Assembly (NCBI GenBank): GCA_014237405.1
Contig: JABZFO010000190.1
Location: 1 to 36,042 of the forward strand
Direction of reading: 5' to 3'
Length of the DNA: 36,042 nt
From: Desulfosarcina sp.
GTDB lineage: Bacteria; Desulfobacterota; Desulfobacteria; Desulfobacterales; Desulfosarcinaceae
Every line of letters begins with the position of its first letter. Position 1 is the stretch's first letter. Shown one piece after another: positions 18,813 through 26,543 of the stretch. The notes below the pieces were generated by a model. It did not search any database. It had not been told where the DNA came from and worked only from the letters and a program-made list of their open reading frames with translations. The position numbers and the translations under genes were made by a program.

Positions 18813-19493
18813 TTACGGCCCCGTATTTATAAGTGATTGTCCGATGTTGCCAAGAATAAACCGGTAAACGAAAAAAAGTGCGCCATACATGACTAGTGGT
18901 GTGACGATGCACATGAGGGTAAAGGTCGAAAAACGCCGCATTCTGGGCATCCGTGCATCGCCTTGAGCCTTATCAGACTGGTAGCCGGTAGGGAAAAGGG
19001 TCATCTGCTGGATATCGGGAACCCCCATCGAGCTTCCGGTCAGCAGCTTGAGATTTGAGGTCCGAAGTTGATCCAGCATGTAATCATCCCCCTCATGACA
19101 GTATTGACCGGTAAATCCCATAGAGAGGCAAATGTAGTACACCTCCCTTACATCTATCTGGTGGGGTCCGATGGTGTTGAGCCGTTCAAAAAACAGTTTC
19201 CCGGCATCCGAGGTTTGATAGTACCGGCGCTGCAGTTGTTCCCCCAGCCAACGGTTTTTACCCTCCCATGTGGATGATAAAATGGATTCGTCAACCCAGG
19301 CAAACACAGCGAAGCGTGCCAGATCATAGTCGATTGGCGTGAACCCTCCCTTTTCGCACCGGGCTTCACTATCGGCAATCAACCGCCGTATATTGGCATC
19401 CGCTTGCTCGAAAGACGTCTGCCCGGCACCGGAGGGCCGGGTCACCAGTGATGTATATGCGACCAAATCCGTGAAACAGTCGGCTAAGCGCAT
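18813..19493 (-). CDS. tssL: TssL (DotU/IcmH), inner-membrane T6SS component
   Basis: A 226-aa short-form TssL. The N-terminal cytoplasmic helical domain has the family pattern (DLARFAVFAWVDESILSSTWEGKNRW and FFERLNTIGPHQIDVREVYYICLSMGFTGQY); the single C-terminal membrane segment is about 187-212 (LMCIVTPLVMYGALFFVYRFI). There is no OmpA-like peptidoglycan-binding extension, and no separate TagL is seen here, so anchoring to the cell wall must come from elsewhere. It starts 2 nt after the tssK stop and touches tssM at its end. Confidence 0.95.
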   Translation of the reverse strand: MRLADCFTDLVAYTSLVTRPSGAGQTSFEQADANIRRLIADSEARCEKGGFTPIDYDLARFAVFAWVDESILSSTWEGKNRWLGEQLQRRYYQTSDAGKLFFERLNTIGPHQIDVREVYYICLSMGFTGQYCHEGDDYMLDQLRTSNLKLLTGSSMGVPDIQQMTLFPTGYQSDKAQGDARMPRMRRFSTFTLMCIVTPLVMYGALFFVYRFILGNIGQSLINTGP

Positions 19494-19495
19494 GT

Positions 19496-20881
19496 TCAGT
19501 TTCTCCCGACGGCCATGATTTCTGATTTAAGGTCTTCAGGCGCCATGTCCCAGTAGATAGCAAGGTTGTGGTTTTTCTGGACCTGAGCCCACTGCTCGTT
19601 AAAATGATCAATCTGGAAGTAAAGGGTATTTGCCCTGCGTGGAAGCTCCTGGGGCGGCACCGGCAGATGGGTCAGCGGGATGCCGGGAAGGGATCGGGCA
19701 ATGAGGATGGGAAGGGATTCCCGGCAACTCACCTTTGCCGCCTGTTCAATGGACTGCAGCACGGTGTGCGGGTCTGCGTCGGTTTCCATTGTCAGAAAAA
19801 ACCGGTTTCGACCTTCAAATATGGCCGGTGGTAAATCTGCGGCAAAATAGGTACCGTCAAAAAGCAGTGAAATCATGTATTCGGGACCCGCGGTAATTTC
19901 ATCCAACAGCCGGGTAATTAAGTTTTGTGCAGATAAAAAGCACTGCCAGAGCTGTTGATGGTGATATGCAGGCATGAGAACCGCACCGTCCGTTTCTTCA
20001 CCGGTGACGGAAACCCGCTCTGAGAATGTGGACAACTCTCCCATGAGTTGGCGCAGGATGCCGTAGGCAGTCCATGGGTGAACCTGAGCGGACTCGGTAA
20101 TGTGTATCAGTTGAGAAACGTATCGGTTCAACGACCTCAACGCCAGAAGGAACACCATGTCGCGGGATCCGAATTCAGCACTGTGGATCCCCCTGTCCCG
20201 TTTGTAGGCCTCCAGCTGGCGGCAGCGTGCGGAGATCTGGTCCCGAACCTCTTTCACCAGCCGTTCTAGTGGTTGGGAACCGGCGACCGTCAAACACGGT
20301 GCCGCAAAGTTTTCACTGAGGACCACATTCTCTCCATCCCTTTCCAACAAGGCCAGCGGAATCAATTCATAGTCACCGAGTTGGTCCTGCTCTGTTTCCC
20401 AAAACAACTTCAGTGCCAATTGCATTCGGCGAACTTGTGCATCCGGTCCACTGCTGTGCATGTCCCTGATTTCTTCTGAATCTTCAGTTGTTACGTATCG
20501 CGTTCTGACATCTTTCAAATCGGACAGATTTTCAACAACCGTTACATTTTCTCCGGATTCGCTGTATTTCTTGATTCCAAGAAATACCTTAAACACTTTC
20601 CCGCCGTCCTCCCAGGCCGTTTCAAACGAACGGGCCTGTAAAAGAGCATTGTCGTTTAGTACGGCATAGGTGGTATCCGGAAACAAAAATGTTCCATTGG
20701 AGAGTCCGAAGGAGCGATTTCCCAGGGCCGCCTGCTCAACCACCATGCTGCCGACGCCCCAGAAATGCGGTGTTATTTGGTGATAAACCGGTTCGAATAG
20801 TGTACTGTGATACCGGTCCTGAAGCTGAAAATGCTGGGGCTGAAGAAACAGGCCCTGATGCCAGAAAAGAGGTTTATCCAT
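19496..20881 (-). CDS. tssK: TssK, baseplate-to-membrane-complex connector
   Basis: A 461-aa TssK, normal length. The start MDKPLFWHQGLFLQPQHFQLQDRYHSTLFEPVYHQITPHFWGV is the signature of the family (WxEGLFLxPQHFQ). TssK is a trimeric receptor-binding-protein-like adaptor linking the TssF/G wedges to TssM/TssL. The C-terminal residues contain HLPVPPQELPRRANTLYFQIDHFNEQWAQVQKNHNLAIYWDMAP, also conserved. ATG 20881 lies 3 nt after the tssJ stop. Confidence 0.97.
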   Translation of the reverse strand: MDKPLFWHQGLFLQPQHFQLQDRYHSTLFEPVYHQITPHFWGVGSMVVEQAALGNRSFGLSNGTFLFPDTTYAVLNDNALLQARSFETAWEDGGKVFKVFLGIKKYSESGENVTVVENLSDLKDVRTRYVTTEDSEEIRDMHSSGPDAQVRRMQLALKLFWETEQDQLGDYELIPLALLERDGENVVLSENFAAPCLTVAGSQPLERLVKEVRDQISARCRQLEAYKRDRGIHSAEFGSRDMVFLLALRSLNRYVSQLIHITESAQVHPWTAYGILRQLMGELSTFSERVSVTGEETDGAVLMPAYHHQQLWQCFLSAQNLITRLLDEITAGPEYMISLLFDGTYFAADLPPAIFEGRNRFFLTMETDADPHTVLQSIEQAAKVSCRESLPILIARSLPGIPLTHLPVPPQELPRRANTLYFQIDHFNEQWAQVQKNHNLAIYWDMAPEDLKSEIMAVGRN

Positions 20882-20884
20882 TGA

Positions 20885-21433
20885 TCACTGCCCTTCCACC
20901 GTTTCTGTCGACACTGTGGTAATTTGTTGCGGTCCTAAAACTAAGTCAACGCTGAGCCGACCGGGTTTTCTGGTCTTCTTTTTTCGAATGAACCCTTTTT
21001 TTTCCAATATTTCCGGTATTTCCACTACTCTAACCATTCGTTCTTTTTCTAAAATGTAATAGCCGGCAACCAAGGCTACGTAACGCGCCCCTTCTGCCCG
21101 GTCCAAGGTAAACTTTATGTCCTGGCCGGGCTGGATGATCAGCCGTTTGGATGCGGCGGCACCATCTCCGAACAGGCTGCACTCCAAAAGCGTATATAGC
21201 CCGTCTTGGTCATTGGACAACTGGTTGAAGGTGTTGGGATCGGACAACTGGTAGGCACACAACAACAGGGTGTGCGCCTCGCCCTCGTCCAGATTGAGCT
21301 TGTAGTCCGCCTTGATGTGCAAGCGGATGGCTTCTTTTTCGTAGGTCCACTGGGGTGGCGGCAACTGTTTGGCGGCACATGCGGTTAAAAACAGCAGCGA
21401 CCCGGCGATCAATATTGGAAGAAATCGTTTCAA
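20885..21433 (-). CDS. tssJ: TssJ, outer-membrane lipoprotein of the T6SS membrane complex
   Basis: A 182-aa lipoprotein. The start is TTG 21433, picked because AAGGAGG is 5 nt upstream and because it puts a complete lipoprotein signal at the N-terminus: KRF, a hydrophobic run, then lipobox LTAC with the acylated Cys at 19. The frame is open a further 42 codons upstream but that would bury the signal. The mature part has the TssJ beta-sandwich pattern (IRLHIKADYKLNLDEGEAHTLLLCAYQLSDPNTFNQLSND), the loop after which contacts TssM. TTG follows the stop codon of the upstream gene by one base (TGA-A-TTG), so translation is coupled. Confidence 0.93.
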   Translation of the reverse strand: MKRFLPILIAGSLLFLTACAAKQLPPPQWTYEKEAIRLHIKADYKLNLDEGEAHTLLLCAYQLSDPNTFNQLSNDQDGLYTLLECSLFGDGAAASKRLIIQPGQDIKFTLDRAEGARYVALVAGYYILEKERMVRVVEIPEILEKKGFIRKKKTRKPGRLSVDLVLGPQQITTVSTETVEGQ

Positions 21434-21434
21434 A

Positions 21435-22172
21435 TCAGCCTCCTTGTTCTCCGAATTTAGTCTGGCAGTTCTTTTCAAATTCCCGTAAGAAATCCTCCAT
21501 GAAGCGGCCGGAACTGAACCATTTCTGGATTTTTTGATAGCGTTGCTCATATATTTCAAACATTTCAGCCTTTTTCAATGGGCCGAATCTCAGTCCTTTC
21601 CCAGCCTCCGCGGCCAATTGTTCCGGGTCCAGAACACTGAGTACCTGCTTGATCTTGGCGTATGCCGCCTCTTTGAAGGACTGCTGGGAGGTTAAAAACG
21701 CATTGCTGATCTGCCCCAGGTAGGTTTCCAGCGAACTCCCCTGCTCCTCTCCTTCCAACCGGAATCCGATCACTTGGCGGATGGTCTGTTCCGGCGACCC
21801 CTCTCCGGTAAAGGTCATGTTGATAACACTGATCAGCTGATTCAGTGTATTAAAAATCGTGTTGAGGGAATCGGCCAGTTTCTCCAACAGTTCGGTGGAC
21901 GACAGGTCATCCATGGAGACCTTTCGCCCTAGCAGCAGCGAACAGACCCGCGTCAACACCTCGTCATCGGTTTCGCCGGACGGTGAGGGTTGACAGGTCT
22001 CCCCCAACCGGTCGACCACCGTTTGCAGAGCATCGATCCGCGCCTGACGGTCGAAGCCGGACATCTGTTCATCCAGATAGGCCTCCACCGAATCGGCAGA
22101 GACATCGCCGGCGGTTTCAAATTGAGCGGCGAGCCCGGAAGAAAGGCTGTCTATCAGTTTCACATCGGACAT
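21435..22172 (-). CDS. T6SS-associated protein resembling the C-terminal domain of TagH/Fha, without an FHA domain
   Basis: A 245-aa, mostly helical protein. From about residue 75 it follows the layout of the C-terminal domain of T6SS FHA proteins (TagH/VI_FHA): a helix around LLEKLADSLNTIFNTLNQLISVIN, a charged turn, then SFKEAAYAKIKQVLSVLDPEQLAAEAGKGLRFGPLKKAEMFEIYEQRYQKIQKWF...FLREFEKNCQTKF, resembling the family's LLxxLDPExLE...KxAxLWExYRxxYxxL...FxxxFGxEFxxAY pattern. The FHA module itself, with its GR..SN..H core, is absent; the first 70 residues are acidic and lack it. The assignment rests on pattern memory, not a computed alignment. It is the first gene of the tssJKLM-tagF run, translationally coupled to tssJ. 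Confidence 0.6.
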   Translation of the reverse strand: MSDVKLIDSLSSGLAAQFETAGDVSADSVEAYLDEQMSGFDRQARIDALQTVVDRLGETCQPSPSGETDDEVLTRVCSLLLGRKVSMDDLSSTELLEKLADSLNTIFNTLNQLISVINMTFTGEGSPEQTIRQVIGFRLEGEEQGSSLETYLGQISNAFLTSQQSFKEAAYAKIKQVLSVLDPEQLAAEAGKGLRFGPLKKAEMFEIYEQRYQKIQKWFSSGRFMEDFLREFEKNCQTKFGEQGG

Positions 22173-22252
22173 ATCATGGCCTACTCTTTTGCTTCTTTAC
22201 GACTTATTTTTAGGGTTGCTGCCACTTCATCTATTGATGAAGCCATTATTAT

Positions 22253-22684
22253 CTAAAACCTTGCCTTGATACCGGCGTAAATATTTTTTATCTCCGTAAA
22301 AGCGTTCACGGCAAGTTTAATGCCTTCTATGATTTCATTATCATTGTCCGGATATTCATGGGTTAAGGTGTTTCTAATTTCTCTGAAATCCATCCATTGC
22401 CGGCTGGACTGAATGAATTCCAATCGTTCGAGCTTATTTATAATATCTTTAAATGACATGGAAGGTTTATATTCACCCAGCATATCCAGAACAGCGGGGA
22501 ATAACTTTTCTCCCATGTAATCCTGTATTTTTGAAAAGCGGTAAATGAAGGTATCAATGGTCTTTACAACTTCAAAATCGTCAAAAGCATGTTTATCCAG
22601 TTGTATCCGGCTGATTTCCTCAACAGCCTTGTCCGCCCGGTTCAAATGCAAATCCAAAACCTTAAATATATCTGCAATGGTCAT
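22253..22684 (-). CDS. hepT: HepT-type HEPN toxin
   Basis: A 143-aa helical HEPN protein with the RNase motif R-x4-H-x-Y intact: R104-NTLT-H109-E-Y111. In HepT-MntA modules the HEPN protein cuts RNA and is silenced when its partner adds AMP to the motif tyrosine. It follows mntA with an ATGA overlap (start 22684, mntA stop 22681). It lies inside the T6SS locus in the same direction, 80 nt before the FHA-less tagH-like gene; HEPN/MNT pairs are mobile, so insertion is more likely than a T6SS role. Confidence 0.88.
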   Translation of the reverse strand: MTIADIFKVLDLHLNRADKAVEEISRIQLDKHAFDDFEVVKTIDTFIYRFSKIQDYMGEKLFPAVLDMLGEYKPSMSFKDIINKLERLEFIQSSRQWMDFREIRNTLTHEYPDNDNEIIEGIKLAVNAFTEIKNIYAGIKARF

Positions 22685-22974
22685 AATTCGACTCCGGTTT
22701 GTCTTGCAATATGAAAGATTTTTTGGTCATTTTTGTTCGGCGCATTGACCACCACGTCGATTTTCTGATCGCCAAGGTTCCATTTAAGAAGTGATAGGAA
22801 AGATATCTTGTCTTGAAGCAGCGCATGCTTTTCTGTTTCAATATACAAATCAATATCGCCCCCTTTTCGAGAATCATCCACTCTGCTACCAAACAAAAGT
22901 ATCTTGACGTTAGGACCAAATAGATTTTTCGCCGCCTTTTTAATGATCCTTTTCTCTGATTCCGTAAGTCTCAT
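22681..22974 (-). CDS. mntA: MntA-type minimal nucleotidyltransferase antitoxin
   Basis: A 97-aa minimal nucleotidyltransferase. Active-site motif G29-S30-x9-D40-I-D42 is present (GSRVDDSRKGGDIDLYIE), with the third acidic residue at D73 (KIDVVV). MntA proteins inactivate HepT by oligo-AMPylation. Short but complete for the family. The ATG at 22974 has no clear Shine-Dalgarno sequence. The stop overlaps the hepT start by 4 nt, as is normal for these pairs. Confidence 0.9.
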   Translation of the reverse strand: MRLTESEKRIIKKAAKNLFGPNVKILLFGSRVDDSRKGGDIDLYIETEKHALLQDKISFLSLLKWNLGDQKIDVVVNAPNKNDQKIFHIARQTGVEL

Positions 22975-23056
22975 TTTAAATTCGGCTCCATATCATATCA
23001 AATGGCGAACAGGGTAATTGGTGGCAGAAATCTTACAATTACCAAAATCGATACAA

Positions 23057-25723
23057 TCAGTCTTTTTTTACATCTGATCGAATGATGACCGTCTGCTCCA
23101 TAATGTCATCATCGTCATTTGCATTATCCGATGCCACGCTCTCAGGAACATCTCGAGAGGGTGGCTTCAGAGCCGCGCGGGGTGGCTGTAATGGAGCCGG
23201 CGGCGGTGGCGGCACATTTTCCGTGAGCGGTCTTTCGGCGCCGGGACTATTTACGCTGCGCGGCGTTTCAATGAACGTTGCCGCCAAATCATCATCCGCC
23301 GGCCCCGCTGAAGCTTCAGGTGAGTGACTCAACGGTGGCTGTTGGCTGGCCGCATTGATGATTACCGTGGCGGCTAGATCAGCCTCATTTTCTAACCGAT
23401 CAGAAGGCGGTGAACCGGAAATGCCGGGCCATGGGGGTGTTTCCTGTCGACGGCCATCGGCACCTTGAACCATGGTGGCGGCCAGATCCTCATCGGTCGG
23501 CGGTGCATTTTTTTTGGGGGCCGGCGGGCTGCCGGTATCGAGAATTACCGTTGCCTCTAAGTCTGTATCATGCCAACCGGATGATGACATCGGCGAACCG
23601 GGGAAAGGAGGCGAGGCTGGTGGCCCGGGGCCATTTTGAACCATGGTGGCGGCCAGGTCCTCCTCCGTTGATTCCGGGTCTTTGCCCGGCAGCGGGAAAT
23701 CGGGGGGAATCGATGACGGTGAAATGACGACCGTCTGGTCCATGTCATCATCAGGAGATGCCGCCGCCGGGGGAGGGGTGGACGATTCGGATCGCAGCAC
23801 AACAGTCTCTTCGATATCATTATTCCATTGCGGGTCTTGCGCAGGCGGTTCAGGAACACCTTGGCGCGTTTGCTCGGACGGTGGCGCTGCATCTGCCGAA
23901 GAGAGGATCACTGTCTCTTGAATATCCCGCTTCCAGTCAGTGCCGTCCGGCTGCTGTTCCGGCATGTCAGGAATATCTGCTGCATGAAAACCGGCATCTG
24001 GTGGCGACTGGGCGTCGGGGGGTAGCGGCGGTTCTTCCATTGACGTTGTAAATACAATGGTTTCGTCAATATCCGGATTTTCCGGTTCCGATTCCGGGAT
24101 TTGTTGGCTACCGGCGGTTTCCGCCTCCGCCCGCCATTTTTCGAGAATGCCGCGAAGCACCATATTAATTTTTTCCGATTGTGCGGGCTTCTCTTTACCA
24201 GTAGACGCAATGACGGGCCCTGAGAACATCTCGTCCTTAATCTGTTTTCGCAATGCTTCAAGCGCTGCCAGAAATTGACCGCCGTTCCATAAAACGCCGG
24301 TCCTCAAGCCTGCATGAACCAGCTGAAATCCAAGCCGTAGGGTCTGTTTCCAGTAGATTTGCCAGTTTTCAGGAAAGCTGCGTTGATCAGGCGCCCAAAA
24401 AATCTGGCTGCCGGCAAACACACCAACAGGGTCCGAAGTGTCTATCGCCAGTGTATCATAACCTTCTTCATTGGCTGATTGATCAACCCACCGCCCCACT
24501 TCAGCGTATACGGCATCTGCTTTCTGGCGGGAATTGACCAGCAATGTTCGAAACCACATGGCCCCCAAAAAGTGAAGGCGCGGCGCCTCAGGCATGATGG
24601 GGGCAAAAGGACTGACTTGAAAGGTGCCAACGGCATCCAAGATGCGGACGTTGAAATTCCAGTATGCAGGGAGTCCTGCGCCAGCCGGGTTCAGATCCAC
24701 GCCGATGCCTTCAAGAGACAGGTCATACTCCTGAATACCGACTGAACCATCGGCCGGCATGAGTTGACGGTAAGCCTGCTCGAAAAAGGTGAGCTTTAAA
24801 TAGAGGACTTCGAGAAATTGCCGGTCTTGATCTTGAAAAAGGAATCGGTTTTGCCTAGATGGAGATGCGGCTACATTCGCGACCCGTTGCGCAGCAGCGG
24901 TATCGCCTGAAATCATCGGGAGGAAATCCGCAGCACTGCATGATGGTGCCGGAAACATCATCATGAAAAACGGGAAGAAGGAGAACGGTACGATTCGTCT
25001 GGATACGAGCGATTCAGGCCCATAACACACATCGATGTCGGGGCATCCCCGGCAGGGCAGGTCATTGTCGTCCGACAAACCGTCAAGCAGCTGTTTCCAC
25101 TGGGTGCCCAGGGCGCCTGCATCATGGACGACATCCGGCATCCCGGCCGCTTTTTCACGAATATAAAAGGAGGATGCATCGGACAGCGTCGCGCAGGATC
25201 CGCAATACAAAAAGCGCACCAGGGAATCAGAATAGGTTGGCAACCCCCTTTTTTCGAGAAGCGCGTCGTCCCGGCAAAGCGTCAGCGCCAGCCCGCATTG
25301 CGGGCAGACCGGATGAAACCATCGCCTGGTTTCATGGCAATAAAACAACGGTTGAAACGGTTTGAGTTCGCCCTTTGTGTTGACCTGGTGCTTAAAAAAG
25401 ATCGGCGCCTTTGCATGACCGGTGTTTTGGTGAAAGGTAAAGGCATTTTGCCAGGCGGTTTCCACACCGATGTTGTCGACCGGCAAAAGCGAACTGGGAG
25501 TGTCGTAATGATCCCTTTGCAGAACCAGATAAACAGGTTGAATGACATCATCACCATCGGTTTTGATGCGTGCATGCATGGTTTTGGAAAACGGACTCAT
25601 GTGAAAGGCCGTTCCGACCGCACCGGCCTGGTCTCCTGAAGGGGAAGCCAGATCAAGCAATAATCCGTTTTTACCCGTTTCAATGCAATTGATCAAAGAG
25701 GGATAATTCTCAGTTGGGTCCAC
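23057..25723 (-). CDS. T6SS-locus protein with Cys clusters and ten repeated Thr motifs (unknown function)
   Basis: An 888-aa protein I do not recognise. Residues 1-250 carry three Cys clusters (C140/C143/C150 with C129; C174/C177; C224/C227/C233), likely zinc-binding. Residues about 250-520 look globular. From about 545 to the end it is low-complexity, Pro/Ser/Asp-rich, with ten copies of D-x-x-x-T-[VMIF]-[VI]; the Thr residues are 555, 604, 640, 664, 693, 725, 750, 786, 816 and 878 (for example DIEETVVL, DLAATMVQ, DLEATVIL). Seven of ten have a hydrophobic residue at +3, as FHA domains often prefer after phospho-Thr. Start: GTG 25723 is the only usual start codon in frame, but it has a poor ribosome site, whereas an out-of-frame ATG at 25740 has a good one (GGGAG). 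A scaffold for phospho-Thr/FHA binding is inference. Confidence 0.85.
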   Translation of the reverse strand: MDPTENYPSLINCIETGKNGLLLDLASPSGDQAGAVGTAFHMSPFSKTMHARIKTDGDDVIQPVYLVLQRDHYDTPSSLLPVDNIGVETAWQNAFTFHQNTGHAKAPIFFKHQVNTKGELKPFQPLFYCHETRRWFHPVCPQCGLALTLCRDDALLEKRGLPTYSDSLVRFLYCGSCATLSDASSFYIREKAAGMPDVVHDAGALGTQWKQLLDGLSDDNDLPCRGCPDIDVCYGPESLVSRRIVPFSFFPFFMMMFPAPSCSAADFLPMISGDTAAAQRVANVAASPSRQNRFLFQDQDRQFLEVLYLKLTFFEQAYRQLMPADGSVGIQEYDLSLEGIGVDLNPAGAGLPAYWNFNVRILDAVGTFQVSPFAPIMPEAPRLHFLGAMWFRTLLVNSRQKADAVYAEVGRWVDQSANEEGYDTLAIDTSDPVGVFAGSQIFWAPDQRSFPENWQIYWKQTLRLGFQLVHAGLRTGVLWNGGQFLAALEALRKQIKDEMFSGPVIASTGKEKPAQSEKINMVLRGILEKWRAEAETAGSQQIPESEPENPDIDETIVFTTSMEEPPLPPDAQSPPDAGFHAADIPDMPEQQPDGTDWKRDIQETVILSSADAAPPSEQTRQGVPEPPAQDPQWNNDIEETVVLRSESSTPPPAAASPDDDMDQTVVISPSSIPPDFPLPGKDPESTEEDLAATMVQNGPGPPASPPFPGSPMSSSGWHDTDLEATVILDTGSPPAPKKNAPPTDEDLAATMVQGADGRRQETPPWPGISGSPPSDRLENEADLAATVIINAASQQPPLSHSPEASAGPADDDLAATFIETPRSVNSPGAERPLTENVPPPPPAPLQPPRAALKPPSRDVPESVASDNANDDDDIMEQTVIIRSDVKKD

Positions 25724-25985
25724 GGTCGTATCCCAGGCATGTATTTATCTCCCTGTCAAACAGCGATGCAAAATCTGGCTGAAAGGGAAAATAGTTGTTT
25801 TTTTGTTAGAACGACGCAGACATGACGCCTGCCTGCGTTTGAAATGTAGCAACAGTCCCCTTTAAGGGGCGTGGGCTTTCGGTCGGCACTTAGAGTTTCT
25901 GATTTTGAGATTATGCCTATAAATTTTAAGCTATTACAAACTATTCAATAAATGGGGAATTGTCAAGGCGGAATTAAGGTAGGTG

Positions 25986-26162
25986 TTAGTGGCGGCGTGA
26001 AAATACTGGACAGGAATAAAATCCTCGCAAGTTGCCTTTTAGAGGTTCACCAAGTTCGACTGGATGCTCCATAACCTGGCGGACTTTCTCTTCGATCTGT
26101 TTCTTTATGCCGGCATGTTTCCTGACACCTTTCAAAAACGATTTTTCAAATTCTGCTTTCAT
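25986..26162 (-). pseudogene. Truncated RelE-like toxin, C-terminus missing
   Basis: A 58-codon frame read from ATG 26162 to TAA 25986. It reads MKAEFEKSFLKGVRKHAG, then KQIEEKVRQVMEHPVELGEPLKGNLRGFYSCPV, the usual first two thirds of a RelE/ParE-fold mRNA interferase (the EPLKG-L-GFYS-x-V stretch is typical). It then ends in FSRRH-stop, where the family continues with a final strand and helix carrying catalytic residues. Full-length relatives have about 85-90 residues. Start ATG overlaps the antitoxin stop by one base (TGATG). Probably an inactive remnant. Confidence 0.72.
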
Positions 26163-26419
26163 CAGTCGTTAAAAACTTCCTGAAAGGTATGCCATTTTGC
26201 TGTGCCGTCGCGAAGCTTTGATTGTACGGCGATTAGTGCTTTATGGAAGTCAGGGTTGGAAAATATAATCTCCATGCTTTCACCTTGTGACTGCCGTTTG
26301 AGTGCAAGGAGATATTGCGAAATAACCTCAGCAACTGTTGTTCGGTTTTCTTGAACGTAAACTTTGATAAAATCCACCAAATCCTGGTCAAGGCTAATAT
26401 TTAATCGTGTTTTAGGCAT
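26162..26419 (-). CDS. Ribbon-helix-helix-like antitoxin
   Basis: An 85-aa protein, MPKTRLNISLDQDLVDFIKVYVQENRTTVAEVISQYLLALKRQ at its start, the strand-helix-helix pattern of ribbon-helix-helix DNA-binding antitoxins. The C-terminal 40 residues would wrap the toxin. GGGGAGGG lies 5 nt before the ATG at 26419. It is followed directly by the truncated RelE-like toxin. An intact antitoxin with a broken toxin can remain as an addiction-neutralising orphan. Confidence 0.82.
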   Translation of the reverse strand: MPKTRLNISLDQDLVDFIKVYVQENRTTVAEVISQYLLALKRQSQGESMEIIFSNPDFHKALIAVQSKLRDGTAKWHTFQEVFND

Positions 26420-26543
26420 GATACCCTCCCCTAAATAGTGTTCCCAATGTACACATATCGGGAACTATCGTCAAGAAACATTAGAATTGTCCAACCTGCC
26501 ATAAATTTTTCCGCTGGCTGTATAAAAGGAAGGATATTCAGAT

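Noticed and set aside
25855..25870. Transcription terminator CCCCTTTAAGGGG upstream of the T6SS locus
   Set aside because: The stem is only about 5-6 bp with no loop and no T-tract on either strand.
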